A stretch of 64,000 nt of DNA from Alkalibacter rhizosphaerae (GCF_017352215.1 NZ_CP071444.1:1488001-1552000); one strand, 5' to 3'; shown: positions 8,127-16,688, numbered from the stretch's first letter. A program made the numbers and translations. Notes: generated by a model from the letters alone, not told the origin.

Positions 8127-9335
8127 TTAGGCAGCCGCTTTCTTGTCGCTTTTGCTGAATACGAAGAAGGAAACCACAGCTAGAGCCAAAAGGACTACAG
8201 ATGAAACAATGAGTTTTGCTTCGATGGTGGGTTCCGCCATGAAAATAGAGGTGACTGCTCCAACGATGTTTGGAGACAGGAAGATGGCGAATGCACCGAC
8301 TCCGTTCAAGATCCCAAGGGCAATGGTAGCCATGCTGGGAGCAACATTATTTGATACGTTGTAGAAGAAGGTGGGAATGGCACAGGTCAATCCAAATCCG
8401 CTCAAGATTCCTGCAATGAATACATTGGCCAATCCTCCAAAGACCACCAACTGGATCATGCCGATGGCGGTGATCACAAAAGAAAATGTTGCCAGTTGAG
8501 ATTTGAATCCTTTGAACATTTTTCCGTACAGGATCCCTGCGACTCCACCCAATGCGGAAGTTACCGTCTGAACCAGACCAGCCGTTGTTACAGTACCTAG
8601 TCCATAAGTTGTCATGTATAGGGAGAAGTTGGCGGAAAAGGTAAACATGAAGGCTGCATATATGATGTCAATGATTAATACTATGATGACAAAGGAGCTA
8701 AAGGAACCTTTTGCTTTGGTTGTGTTGGAATCAGCAGCTACCGGCGAATCTTCCCTTACCCGTTCCTTGTTTGGCAGGTTTGCCGAAACAAGAATGAAGA
8801 TGGGGATCGTAACAAAGGCCACTGCGTAGGCATAGATCCAGTCGATACCGGATAAGAGCGCTCCAATGAAAGCAATGATCATTCCGCCGAAATTGACAAA
8901 AGAGGATTGCAATCCCATCAGTGCTGCACGTTCTTGTCCCTCAAAATAATCGGCTGGAAGGGCCATGGTCAGGGTAGACAAAAGACCTTGTCCCACACCA
9001 AACAGGGCGCTTGCAGTCAGCAAGAGATTGAAGTTGGATTTTCCAAACACCAAAGCTACGATTCCCGCCACCAATATGACGACGATCCCCGCAAGCATGG
9101 TGACTTTTTTGGAAATGATTTTTGCGATTGGTCCGGCCAAGACGGAAAAGACCATGTTGATCATGAAGGGCAGAGTCAAAACCATAATCAAAATGTTGGG
9201 GGCAATCCCCGAGAAGGGTTCCCATGTGGCGATGGTTCCGAAAAGTCCGTTGATGATGTTGGAAGTCATCAGCAGCATGGCGCCGGCCATGATTGCCGAT
9301 TTGATTTGAAAAGCACTCTTGTTCAAAAAAATCAT
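8127..9335 (-). CDS. MFS transporter
   Basis: A 402-aa major facilitator with about 12 hydrophobic segments and a central hydrophilic loop (residues about 190-212, ending in SNTTKAKGS). The short loop-2/3 motif is degenerate (AGPIAKIISKK). No close named subfamily is recognisable, so the substrate is open. It is transcribed away from the URO-D gene at 9592, and their shared control region holds two TTAGAC-type TetR operators, which ties uptake to the same pathway. ATG 9335 has AAAGG immediately before it; a TTG three codons later (9326) has better spacing and may be the true start. Confidence 0.88.
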   Translation of the reverse strand: MIFLNKSAFQIKSAIMAGAMLLMTSNIINGLFGTIATWEPFSGIAPNILIMVLTLPFMINMVFSVLAGPIAKIISKKVTMLAGIVVILVAGIVALVFGKSNFNLLLTASALFGVGQGLLSTLTMALPADYFEGQERAALMGLQSSFVNFGGMIIAFIGALLSGIDWIYAYAVAFVTIPIFILVSANLPNKERVREDSPVAADSNTTKAKGSFSSFVIIVLIIDIIYAAFMFTFSANFSLYMTTYGLGTVTTAGLVQTVTSALGGVAGILYGKMFKGFKSQLATFSFVITAIGMIQLVVFGGLANVFIAGILSGFGLTCAIPTFFYNVSNNVAPSMATIALGILNGVGAFAIFLSPNIVGAVTSIFMAEPTIEAKLIVSSVVLLALAVVSFFVFSKSDKKAAA

Positions 9336-9408
9336 CCTTTCTGTTATGAATACATAATAATTGCTGTCGAATTGAGCCGAGTTGTTTTGTATTTCCTGTG
9401 CAGTTTAA

Positions 9409-9430
9409 TAATTAGACCCGAGTCTAATTA
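9409..9430. promoter_or_regulatory. TetR operator, MFS side
   Basis: TAATTAGAC-CCGA-GTCTAATTA, a 9-bp-arm inverted repeat about 75 bp upstream of the MFS start. The same core occurs at 9559-9572 and 13939-13970. Confidence 0.8.
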
Positions 9431-9545
9431 AAACATATCATCGTTTATAAGGTTTGTCAATGAATAAAATCAATTAAATTTACAAAGAAGAAAAAGCGTC
9501 TGATCATTTGATTTTTCATTGACATTTGGCAATAAAAAGCATATA

Positions 9546-9572
9546 TTAGACCTAAGTATAGACCCGAGTCTA
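9546..9572 (+). promoter_or_regulatory. TetR operator, URO-D side
   Basis: TAGAC-CCGA-GTCTA at 9559-9572, with an additional TTAGACC half-site at 9546-9552. It lies 20 bp upstream of the ATG at 9592, where a bound repressor would block transcription or early elongation. Confidence 0.75.
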
Positions 9573-9591
9573 ATATTTGAGGAGGACGATC

Positions 9592-10581
9592 ATGCTAACA
9601 AAAAGAGAGAATTTAATCGAAACCCTTCGAGGTGGAAAACCGGACCGATTCGTGAAACAGTACGAATTTTTGAATATGATCATGGAAGCGGCCTTTGCCA
9701 TGGAAGGCATCCCCATGCAGCCTGTGGAAGGTCTTTCAAAGGATTCCTGGGGCATCACTTGGAGTTTTCCAAAAGGGCAAATTGGGGGATTTCCTGTCCA
9801 TGATGCGCAGCATAAGGTGATCAAAGATATCACCCAGTGGGAGAAGTACGTCAAAAAACCTGAAGTTCCCACATCCAAAGAGAAATGGGCTCCAGCCGTT
9901 GCCCATGCCAATGCCATTGACCGGGAGCAGGAATTCGTTGCTTCCATATATGCACCTGGAGTTTTTGAAATGACCCATCACTTGATGGGGATGGAAGACG
10001 CCTTGATGTCGTACTATGAAGAACCAGAAGCCATGCATGCCTTGTTGGACCTGATCACCGAGTTTGAATTGGAAAATGCGGAGATGGTCATCGATAAGCT
10101 GCGTCCTGATGCATTGTTCCACCATGATGACTGGGGCAGTCAGATATCTTCTTTTATGTCCCCGGAAATGTTTGCAGAATTTTTGGTTCCGAGGTATAAA
10201 AAGATTTACGGATTTTATAAGGCGAATGGGGTTGAACTCATTGTTCACCACAGTGATTCCTACGCAGCTAACCTGGTTCCCCACATGATCGACGTGGGAA
10301 TCGATATCTGGCAAGGGACCATGAAAACGAACAAAATACCCCAGCTGATCGAGACTTACGGCAAAGAGATCTCCTTTATGGGCGGTCTGCACAGTGGAGA
10401 AATGGATTTTCCCGGTTGGACAGAGGAGCTCATTGCCCAGGAAGTGGAAAAAGCCTGTAAAACCAACGGCAAGCTACATTACATTCCCTGCATCACCCAC
10501 GGTGGTCCAATGAGTCATTTTCCCGGGGTATATGAAGAGATCGATCGACAGATCGACCAGATGAGCAAGGAAATGTTTTAA
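9592..10581 (+). CDS. Uroporphyrinogen decarboxylase-fold protein (methyltransferase-like)
   Basis: A 329-aa URO-D-fold protein like the MtaA/MtbA/CmuA methyltransferases, which use this barrel to move methyl groups to or from corrinoid or CoM. It opens MLTKRENLIETLRGGKPDRF, the usual family start, and has FHHDDWGSQ near residue 177. At the place where zinc-dependent members have His-x-Cys it reads HHSDS (residues 219-223), and a possible later ligand is Cys300. The missing cysteine argues for a changed metal site or a non-methyltransfer reaction. GGAGG is 6 nt before ATG 9592. Divergent from the MFS gene and controlled by the TTAGAC operators. Confidence 0.82.
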   Translation: MLTKRENLIETLRGGKPDRFVKQYEFLNMIMEAAFAMEGIPMQPVEGLSKDSWGITWSFPKGQIGGFPVHDAQHKVIKDITQWEKYVKKPEVPTSKEKWAPAVAHANAIDREQEFVASIYAPGVFEMTHHLMGMEDALMSYYEEPEAMHALLDLITEFELENAEMVIDKLRPDALFHHDDWGSQISSFMSPEMFAEFLVPRYKKIYGFYKANGVELIVHHSDSYAANLVPHMIDVGIDIWQGTMKTNKIPQLIETYGKEISFMGGLHSGEMDFPGWTEELIAQEVEKACKTNGKLHYIPCITHGGPMSHFPGVYEEIDRQIDQMSKEMF

Positions 10582-10608
10582 GCAGTGTCAATTTGAGGAA
10601 GTTGCGTA

Positions 10609-10637
10609 CGGGAAGAGAAAATTCTCTTCCCGTTTTT
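10609..10637 (+). terminator. Intrinsic terminator after URO-D gene
   Basis: CGGGAAGAGAA (10609-10619) pairs with TTCTCTTCCCG (10622-10632) and is followed by TTTTTC. It ends the 9592-10581 transcript before the tetR gene. Confidence 0.93.
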
Positions 10638-10703
10638 CTTTTCCTGTTTTTCAAGAAATGATATAGTATAGGTATGTCAAACTATGAATGGGAGAAGAGA
10701 TGA

Positions 10704-11354
10704 ATGGCCCAACACAAGGTGGGAAAGGAAACAAAGGAAAGAATATATCAAGCAGCGAAGAAGCTGTTTTATGAAAATGGATACATCGAGACGAAAGTTA
10801 CGGATATCATCGATCTGTCCGAAACCAATAAAGGAAGTTTCTATCACCATTACGAAAACAAGGTGGAATTGGGTTTTCGGGTGTTCAATGCAACGGTGGA
10901 ACAGCATTTCAATGCTTCAAAGATCGCAGCACTGGAAGATTCGCTAGTGCAATTTTCCCTGGAGATCGCCATCTTCTGGTACATCTACTTTCACGATGAA
11001 AAATTCCGACGGTTTTCTTCTGAGCTGAATGCTAATGACATCATCCAGGAACACGATCGAGTCTATCAGGTATGTCTGGAAAATACAGATCGAAAAATTG
11101 AGGAGAAGGAATTTGACTTGATTCGAATCGCCAATGTGGCACTCTACAAACAGTTGGCCGTTTATTTTTTTGATCAGGTAGAACGGTACACATTTGACGA
11201 AGCGAGGAGTTTTTATTTGAGGAACCTCTTTGATTTGTTCGGGATTCCTCAAAAAAGAATCGAAGGGGTGCTGGAGGAATCTTTAAGGGTCCTCGGTACA
11301 ATGGAGCTGTCCTTTGGAGAATTTCAGGTAAAAGCGACCCTCCTCCACAAATAG
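10704..11354 (+). CDS. TetR family transcriptional regulator
   Basis: A 216-aa TetR-type regulator. The N-terminal helix-turn-helix runs from KERIYQAAKKLFYENGY to GSFYHHYENKVELG; the remaining 150 residues are a ligand-binding helical domain with an aromatic IFWYIYFHDEKF segment. It sits between the two groups of URO-D genes, and three copies of the TTAGAC-N4-GTCTAA palindrome precede those groups and the MFS gene, so it is the obvious candidate to bind them. The start at 10704 is preceded by GGGAGAAGAG. No copy of the operator is seen in front of tetR itself, so it may not be autoregulated. Confidence 0.92.
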   Translation: MAQHKVGKETKERIYQAAKKLFYENGYIETKVTDIIDLSETNKGSFYHHYENKVELGFRVFNATVEQHFNASKIAALEDSLVQFSLEIAIFWYIYFHDEKFRRFSSELNANDIIQEHDRVYQVCLENTDRKIEEKEFDLIRIANVALYKQLAVYFFDQVERYTFDEARSFYLRNLFDLFGIPQKRIEGVLEESLRVLGTMELSFGEFQVKATLLHK

Positions 11355-11355
11355 T

Positions 11356-11402
11356 AAAACAGCAATTCGACCTGAAAAAATTCAGGAGAGAATTGCTGTT
11401 TT
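11356..11402. terminator. Bidirectional terminator
   Basis: AAAACAGCAATTC (11356-11368) pairs with GAATTGCTGTTTT (11390-11402), with an inner CCTGAA/TTCAGG stem. It separates the convergent tetR and URO-D genes. Confidence 0.93.
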
Positions 11403-11419
11403 ATTTTTCGATTACAGGA

Positions 11420-12526
11420 TCATTTGGCCGCGTAGTTGATCCTTGATTGCTTGTAAAGCTCTTCCCGATAGGCTTTCGTCAAAATTTCTTCGTTGAACTG
11501 GGCGTACACACTTAAAGCGGACGGCTTTTCCGGCTTGCAAAATTGGTTGGCAAAGGCCCTTGCGTACTCCCGTTGTTCTTCTTCGGTTGTAGTATTGATG
11601 TCGAACAGATCGGGCATGACTCCAAGAACAATTTGATCGCCGAATTCTTTGTATAATTTCTGGGTGTCGTTCATGGTCTGGGGTGTCCAAGCATCCCAGC
11701 CTGCATCGATGATGTTCTGAATCTGTTTTTCGTTCATGCCGCAACTGTGAAATTCTGCAAACCGGCCTTTGCTATGGATGAAATCCGTGACCTTTCTCAT
11801 GTATGGAACAAGCAGGTTTTTTGCGGCGGAAGGAGAGAAAAAGGTATCCTTTTGGGCGCCCCAGTCGTCGTGTACATAAAACACGTCGATTTGTGGAAAA
11901 TAATCCAAATATTTGTCGATCAGTCGGACGTACAGATCAGACAGTCGGTCAAAAAATTCCTTCACTGCGGCTTCCTGGTCCTCGTCGATAAGAGCCATTG
12001 CGGCGTTTTCGAAATCCATGAAAGAAATCAGGCGTTCGTAAAAGCCTGTGAAGATCCAGGTTTCCACCAACTTGTCCGATTCGAAATAGCCTTTATTTTT
12101 TTCTTTCTCCCCTTCCCAGTCCCAGGAATCAATATCCGGGAAGACGACATGCTTTTTCCAGTCATTCATGTCGGTAAACATTGGATTTCCGGGAACCACC
12201 ATGGAACCACCGGCTTCTTTCTCAAACAGCCAATTGATGCCAAACATATCTTTGCCTCCGCACAAGTTGCTGATGCCGGGAACAAAGCTGTGGTCGAAGA
12301 CGAAAGCACGGGCCACGTTGTCTGGTACGAAATTTGGATTGAACATTTGAAACTCTGATCCGACGCCGAGGATGATCTGCCAGATCGGTGCTTTTTTGTA
12401 GGTGGCCAAAGCCCCTTCTTTTCCAGTCACCGGGGTATCAAAAACAGGGATGGGCTCTCCACCCATCATGTCGGGTATCTCTTGGGTTACTTTAAGTTCT
12501 TTATCATCAAATGCAGGGTTCGTCAC
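11420..12526 (-). CDS. URO-D-fold methyltransferase-like protein with HxC zinc motif
   Basis: A 368-aa member of the uroporphyrinogen decarboxylase/MtaA-CmuA superfamily. Of the URO-D proteins in this window it alone keeps the zinc-type motif: His260-Ser261-Cys262 in FHSCGMNE, with Cys330 a fitting third ligand 68 residues on. It also has YVHDDWGAQ near 217. This pattern fits a methyl-transfer enzyme acting with a corrinoid protein or CoM-like acceptor. GTG 12526 is the start, preceded by AAGGAGG. It is the last gene of a minus-strand operon with the small ORF at 12584 and the URO-D gene at 12735, under a TetR-type operator. Confidence 0.85.
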   Translation of the reverse strand: MTNPAFDDKELKVTQEIPDMMGGEPIPVFDTPVTGKEGALATYKKAPIWQIILGVGSEFQMFNPNFVPDNVARAFVFDHSFVPGISNLCGGKDMFGINWLFEKEAGGSMVVPGNPMFTDMNDWKKHVVFPDIDSWDWEGEKEKNKGYFESDKLVETWIFTGFYERLISFMDFENAAMALIDEDQEAAVKEFFDRLSDLYVRLIDKYLDYFPQIDVFYVHDDWGAQKDTFFSPSAAKNLLVPYMRKVTDFIHSKGRFAEFHSCGMNEKQIQNIIDAGWDAWTPQTMNDTQKLYKEFGDQIVLGVMPDLFDINTTTEEEQREYARAFANQFCKPEKPSALSVYAQFNEEILTKAYREELYKQSRINYAAK

Positions 12527-12583
12527 AGAAAATCCTCCTTCATAGTTTATAAATTTGCAGCATCTTAAATCGATAATGCATGA

Positions 12584-12718
12584 TCAGGTAATGGAAAAGA
12601 ACAGTTGGAAGACCAGGCCATCCACCAATTCTTCCCGCAATGTTTGGGATTGCTCCCATTGGGGATCGTTTTTTGCACGTTCAAACAGTTCTTGCAACGT
12701 ATAGTCTTCGGTGTTCAT
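12584..12718 (-). CDS. Small acidic protein (44 aa) inside the URO-D operon
   Basis: Begins MNTEDYTLQELFERAKNDPQ and ends VFQLFFSIT. A strong AAGGGAGAGG ribosome site precedes the ATG, 17 bp after the stop of the upstream URO-D gene, and the ORF fills most of the gap to the next one. The N-terminal half looks like an amphipathic helix and the C-terminus is hydrophobic. I recognise no family. It could be a small subunit, or the remnant of a longer protein. Confidence 0.55.
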   Translation of the reverse strand: MNTEDYTLQELFERAKNDPQWEQSQTLREELVDGLVFQLFFSIT

Positions 12719-12734
12719 TGAAACCTCTCCCTTC

Positions 12735-13916
12735 TTATTTCTTTCCATATGCATTGGCAAATTCATAGACGGCGATCAGGTTGTCCAAATTTGCATCTTT
12801 AGCTCCCATGAGAGGACGATCCTGCATGAAGATGAAGCCTCCACCGGGAGCAAAGGTGTCAAAGCACTTTTTCACATAGTCGATGCATTGCTGTTTGGAG
12901 CCGTATTTGAGTAAATCTGCGGTGATGCCTGTGGCCAGCGTGGCCCAATCTCCGATCTCCTGGTGGCATTCGAAGGGATCGTCTTCTTCTAGCATGATGA
13001 CCATGGCGCCTTTTGGCAGATCCCGATAACGGTTCAAGGTGTGGAGAAATTTGCCTTCTCCTTTCAAAAACATGTGGACCCCTGCTTCAAAAAATTTCAT
13101 GAAACCCTTTTTCAAATAGTGCATGAACATGTCATCGAACTGGTTCGGGTTTAAGAAACAAGCACTGTGGTATACGGTGACTCCGCAGAACAAATCGTCT
13201 TTGTCGGCGTAATCGGAAGGTTTTTCCTTCATGTTTGCCATGTCCATTTCAAAGATCTTGTCGCAGGCACGCTTGACAACTTCTGGTCTCCTTCGCAAAT
13301 CAAGCAAGGTGTTTTTCATTCCTCGGACCTGGTCAAACAGCGTGTCGAGAGGAACACTGTAGTGGGGCCCATTATGGGTCAAAGGGTATATTCCCCGATC
13401 TGTCAGGGCGTCCCCGATGAGCTTGTTGGTTTCATGAAAAGGGCGAAAGGCGTTCAATGCTTTTACAAAAGCCAGATATGCTTCTTCGTAACTTCCTTGA
13501 AAAGCAGGCAAACGTTTTCGGAGCAGAATTTCCCGCCAATACGTTGGAGGGTCCTTAATAAACTCTTCGTATTCACCCTCTTCCATGGGCATTTCATTAG
13601 TTTGGGCGTGAACGATGGAATTCCCGTCGGAACCAATCAAAAAACTGTCCGATCCCAGTTCGCCAAAGGAGTCAATGGGTTTTGTTATACCGGCAGGTCC
13701 CCACATATAATCGATGGATATGTCATCCAAAAACTTTACGTACTCGGATGCTGCTGTCTTTGGGTCTTCCTTCACCTGTGCATAGCTGGTCCCAGCATAG
13801 GCATAGGGCCACATGGCCACCTCGATGCCGATGGGAACCTTTTCAGGCTCTTTAAAGGACAATGCGTCTTTCAGGTTTTTCTTGTTGATCGACAATTTGT
13901 CTTCTGCTACTTTCAA
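12735..13916 (-). CDS. URO-D-fold protein, long variant
   Basis: A 393-aa URO-D-superfamily protein. It starts with KKNLKDALSFKEPEKVPIGI, the usual family N-terminus, and has a barrel with FFEAGVHMFLKGEGKF where methyltransferases place HxC; here no cysteine pair is seen, so the classical zinc site is absent. The C-terminal GGGFIFMQDRPLMGAKDANL resembles the family closing motif. The TTG start at 13916 follows GGAGGTGATC. First gene of the three-gene TetR-controlled operon, with a 14-bp-arm operator just upstream. Probably partners the HxC-bearing protein at 11420 in one demethylation or C1 pathway. Confidence 0.82.
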   Translation of the reverse strand: MKVAEDKLSINKKNLKDALSFKEPEKVPIGIEVAMWPYAYAGTSYAQVKEDPKTAASEYVKFLDDISIDYMWGPAGITKPIDSFGELGSDSFLIGSDGNSIVHAQTNEMPMEEGEYEEFIKDPPTYWREILLRKRLPAFQGSYEEAYLAFVKALNAFRPFHETNKLIGDALTDRGIYPLTHNGPHYSVPLDTLFDQVRGMKNTLLDLRRRPEVVKRACDKIFEMDMANMKEKPSDYADKDDLFCGVTVYHSACFLNPNQFDDMFMHYLKKGFMKFFEAGVHMFLKGEGKFLHTLNRYRDLPKGAMVIMLEEDDPFECHQEIGDWATLATGITADLLKYGSKQQCIDYVKKCFDTFAPGGGFIFMQDRPLMGAKDANLDNLIAVYEFANAYGKK

Positions 13917-13938
13917 AAGATCACCTCCAGAAAATTTG

Positions 13939-13970
13939 GACTTAAATTAGACTCGGGTCTAATTTAAGTC
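13939..13970 (-). promoter_or_regulatory. TetR operator, URO-D operon
   Basis: GACTTAAATTAGAC (13939-13952) and GTCTAATTTAAGTC (13957-13970) form a perfect 14-bp inverted repeat around TCGG, 23 bp upstream of the TTG start. Its core TTAGAC-N4-GTCTAA matches the 9409 site. Confidence 0.85.
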
Positions 13971-14000
13971 TATCACCATTTTCATTCAGTGTCAACGCAT

Positions 14001-14034
14001 AATCGAAGTAATCAAAAGAACCGTCCCTTCGATT
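14001..14034. repeat. Interspersed palindromic repeat copy 3 (deleted arm)
   Basis: AATCGAAG followed, after TA, by ATCAAAAGAACCGTCCCTTC and GATT: the right arm of the 54-bp palindrome is intact but about 20 bases of the left arm and centre are lost. It lies between the operator at 13939 and the BCCT gene. Confidence 0.88.
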
Positions 14035-14202
14035 TGACAGATGGGGTCCTGACCAGTTACACTGATAGGGTTTTCCTTAACTGGAATGCAGCAAAAATTT
14101 GTACTAGTAGAGAAGGTTCTGTTGTGATTTTACAAACAACAGGGAGGGTATAGAGTCTATATCTAATACGGAATACGGAAATAACCAAGGGGAGGAATAT
14201 GT

Positions 14203-16002
14203 ATGGACGAGGAAAGAAGACAGCAGTTGGAATCCAAAAAGGTTTTGGCCAACAAACTGAGAAAAGCGGAAATTGATGCTAGAAAGAAAGCCATCAAGAA
14301 CAGGCAACCCTTTAAGGGGCTGCAGGTCCGGCCGACTACATCCCTCTTTGACAAGGCGGGCAGGCAGGAGCCCGGCGAAAACAACTGGACCGGTTTTGGC
14401 TTTGATATCCATCCCCAGGTGACCTTGATCTCGGCGATATTGCTGGTCGTGTTCATTTCATTGACTCTGATCTATCCGGAAGTGGCGGAAAAATCTTTTG
14501 CTGGCATGATGGATGCGATCACCAAAAACGCAGGCTGGTTTTTCATTTTGGCAGCCAACATTTTCATAGTGGCGGCTTTGTACTTTGCCTTTGGCAAGTT
14601 TGGAAACATCAAACTTGGGGGGAACGACGCCCAACCGGAATTCACCAAATTTGGATGGTATGCCATGCTGCTTAGTGCAGGCATGGGTATCGGCCTTCTC
14701 TTTTGGAGTGTGGGAGAACCCATCAGCCACTTGCTGACTCCTTCCCCCATGTTCGGAAACATCGCTTCTTCCTCACCGGAAGCAGTCCAAGCGGCCATGG
14801 CAACGACTTTTTTCCATTGGGGCGTCCATCCATGGGCCATCTATTCCGTGGTTGGCCTTGGCTTGGCATTTTTCGCCTTCAATCGAGGATTGCCCTTGAC
14901 CATACGATCCGTGTTTTATCCCCTGATCGGAAACAAGATCTATGGATTTTGGGGCAATTTGATCGATGTGTTGTCGGTTCTGGCAACATTGACAGGCCTG
15001 GCAACATCCTTGGGATTGGGAGTAGCCCAGATCAATGCAGGTCTGAATTATCTTTTCGGAATCAACATCAGCATAGGGATCCAAGTGATACTGATCGTTG
15101 GGATCACCGGATTGGCGACGGCTTCGGTGGTCATGGGGTTGGATGGAGGCGTAAAGCGTCTCAGCGAAATCAACATGGTCTTAGCGGGCGTTTTCATGGT
15201 CTTCATACTGATCGCAGGACCCACCGTGTATATCTTAAGCGGATTTACCCAAAATATCGGGTATTACCTTTCCAACCTGATGGAAATGAGTCTTTGGACG
15301 GAAACCTTCCGAGATACCAACTGGCAGGGTGCCTGGACCATATTTTATTGGGCATGGTGGATCTCATGGTCTCCCTTTGTCGGAATGTTTATCGCCCGGA
15401 TCTCCAAGGGCAGAACCGTTAGGGAATTCATTCTGGGCGTTTTATTGGTCCCATCCTTGCTGTCTTTTTTCTGGATGAGCGTTTTTGGCGGGACCGCCAC
15501 CTATCTTCAGACCAATGGGATCGGGGACATAGCGTCTGTAGTATCCAAGGATGTATCCATCGCCCTCTTCGCCATGTTGGAATATTTGCCCTGGACCCAG
15601 CTACTTTCCGCCATCGGGATCATTTTGGTCACCGTATTCTTTGTGACCTCGTCGGATTCCGGGTCCCTGGTGGTCGATCACCTCACATCGGGAGGGAAGC
15701 TGGATTCTCCGGTGCCACAAAGGGTCTTTTGGGCGGTGATGGAAGGATTGGTGGCGGCCACTTTGCTTATGGGTGGAGGACTTTCCGCCTTGCAGACAGC
15801 ATCGGTATTGACCGGATTGCCCTTTGCCATCATACTTTTGGTTTTGATTTTTTCGCTGAACGTAGGGTTGAACCAGGAGTACGATGTGGAAGAGGCTGTC
15901 CGAAAAAGACTGCAGGAAGTGGAGGAAGCCCATTTCTTGAATGAAGCCATTACGGCAGCTGTGCAGGACGAAGCCCTTGTGGGCAACGAAAACGAATATT
16001 AA
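14203..16002 (+). CDS. BCCT family transporter (glycine betaine/choline/carnitine type)
   Basis: A 599-aa sodium- or proton-coupled transporter with a charged cytoplasmic N-terminus of about 70 residues and 12 membrane spans. Signatures are LSAGMGIGLLFWSVGEP in TM3, HWGVHPWAIY, the aromatic substrate box FYWAWWISWSPFVGMFIAR and GRTVREFILGVLLVPS. The family takes up quaternary-ammonium or betaine-like solutes. Next to methyl-transfer-type enzymes it more likely supplies a methylated substrate for catabolism than an osmolyte. GGGGAGGAAT precedes the ATG. Ends at a repeat-derived terminator (16007-16050). Confidence 0.93.
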   Translation: MDEERRQQLESKKVLANKLRKAEIDARKKAIKNRQPFKGLQVRPTTSLFDKAGRQEPGENNWTGFGFDIHPQVTLISAILLVVFISLTLIYPEVAEKSFAGMMDAITKNAGWFFILAANIFIVAALYFAFGKFGNIKLGGNDAQPEFTKFGWYAMLLSAGMGIGLLFWSVGEPISHLLTPSPMFGNIASSSPEAVQAAMATTFFHWGVHPWAIYSVVGLGLAFFAFNRGLPLTIRSVFYPLIGNKIYGFWGNLIDVLSVLATLTGLATSLGLGVAQINAGLNYLFGINISIGIQVILIVGITGLATASVVMGLDGGVKRLSEINMVLAGVFMVFILIAGPTVYILSGFTQNIGYYLSNLMEMSLWTETFRDTNWQGAWTIFYWAWWISWSPFVGMFIARISKGRTVREFILGVLLVPSLLSFFWMSVFGGTATYLQTNGIGDIASVVSKDVSIALFAMLEYLPWTQLLSAIGIILVTVFFVTSSDSGSLVVDHLTSGGKLDSPVPQRVFWAVMEGLVAATLLMGGGLSALQTASVLTGLPFAIILLVLIFSLNVGLNQEYDVEEAVRKRLQEVEEAHFLNEAITAAVQDEALVGNENEY

Positions 16003-16006
16003 AAGG

Positions 16007-16050
16007 GACGGTTCTTTTGATTACGACATCAAAAGAACCGTCTTTTTTTT
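16007..16050 (+). terminator. Terminator formed by interspersed repeat copy 4
   Basis: GACGGTTCTTTTGAT (16007-16021) pairs with ATCAAAAGAACCGTC (16028-16042), followed by eight T. The stem is the core of the 54-bp palindrome, here with a 6-nt loop, directly after the BCCT stop codon. Confidence 0.92.
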
Positions 16051-16064
16051 GTTATTTTTGATTT

Positions 16065-16688
16065 TTACCCTTTTCCCATGTGTTTGTCGTGCCAGGGTCC
16101 CAAAGGGAGTATGGCAAGGACGGCGCCGGTCAAGGCCATGATCATGTCCCATTGGGTATCCCATACATCACCTTGAAATCCCATAATGACTTCTCCGGGA
16201 AATCCTGTGACCCAGGAGGCAGCCAATTCCAGCAGTTCATAGAAGCCGCTGATCCCGAGGCACAAGCCAATAACGATGAGGTTCAGCACGGGCCCCTTTT
16301 TTACATGTCCTCTTCGAAATAAAAATTCCTTGATCATGAAGGCGGGAACAAAGCCCTGGGCGAAATGGCCCACCCGGTCATAGTAGTTCCTTTCCAGTTG
16401 GAATTCATTCATCAAGAAGTCGAAAAACGGATTGCGGGAATAGGTGTGATGTGCACCGATCAGCAAAATAATGGTATGGATCAAAACCATCACATAGACA
16501 AAGGTGGAAAAGGTGAATTTTCGATAGGTCAACACCAGACCCAAAACGATCAACATGGCCGGCAGCGCCTGCATGAACCAGAACAACAAATCAAAGGGTT
16601 GAATGACCGACCAGATCAAGACAAGAAAAAATATACCCAATAGGATCAGATGGGTCTTGACTGCTTGTTCTGAGGTTTTCTGCTTCAT
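16065..16688 (-). CDS. DUF2238 (YjdF-like) membrane protein
   Basis: A 207-aa integral membrane protein with about six hydrophobic spans. The family hallmark FERNYYDRVGHFAQGF appears here as QLERNYYDRVGHFAQGFVPA, and WDTQWDM near the C-terminus is also conserved in the YjdF/DUF2238 family. Function unknown. The ATG at 16688 has GGAAGGG 9 nt upstream; two upstream in-frame ATGs (16706, 16697) lack usable spacing. A monocistronic gene convergent with the BCCT transporter. Confidence 0.85.
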   Translation of the reverse strand: MKQKTSEQAVKTHLILLGIFFLVLIWSVIQPFDLLFWFMQALPAMLIVLGLVLTYRKFTFSTFVYVMVLIHTIILLIGAHHTYSRNPFFDFLMNEFQLERNYYDRVGHFAQGFVPAFMIKEFLFRRGHVKKGPVLNLIVIGLCLGISGFYELLELAASWVTGFPGEVIMGFQGDVWDTQWDMIMALTGAVLAILPLGPWHDKHMGKG

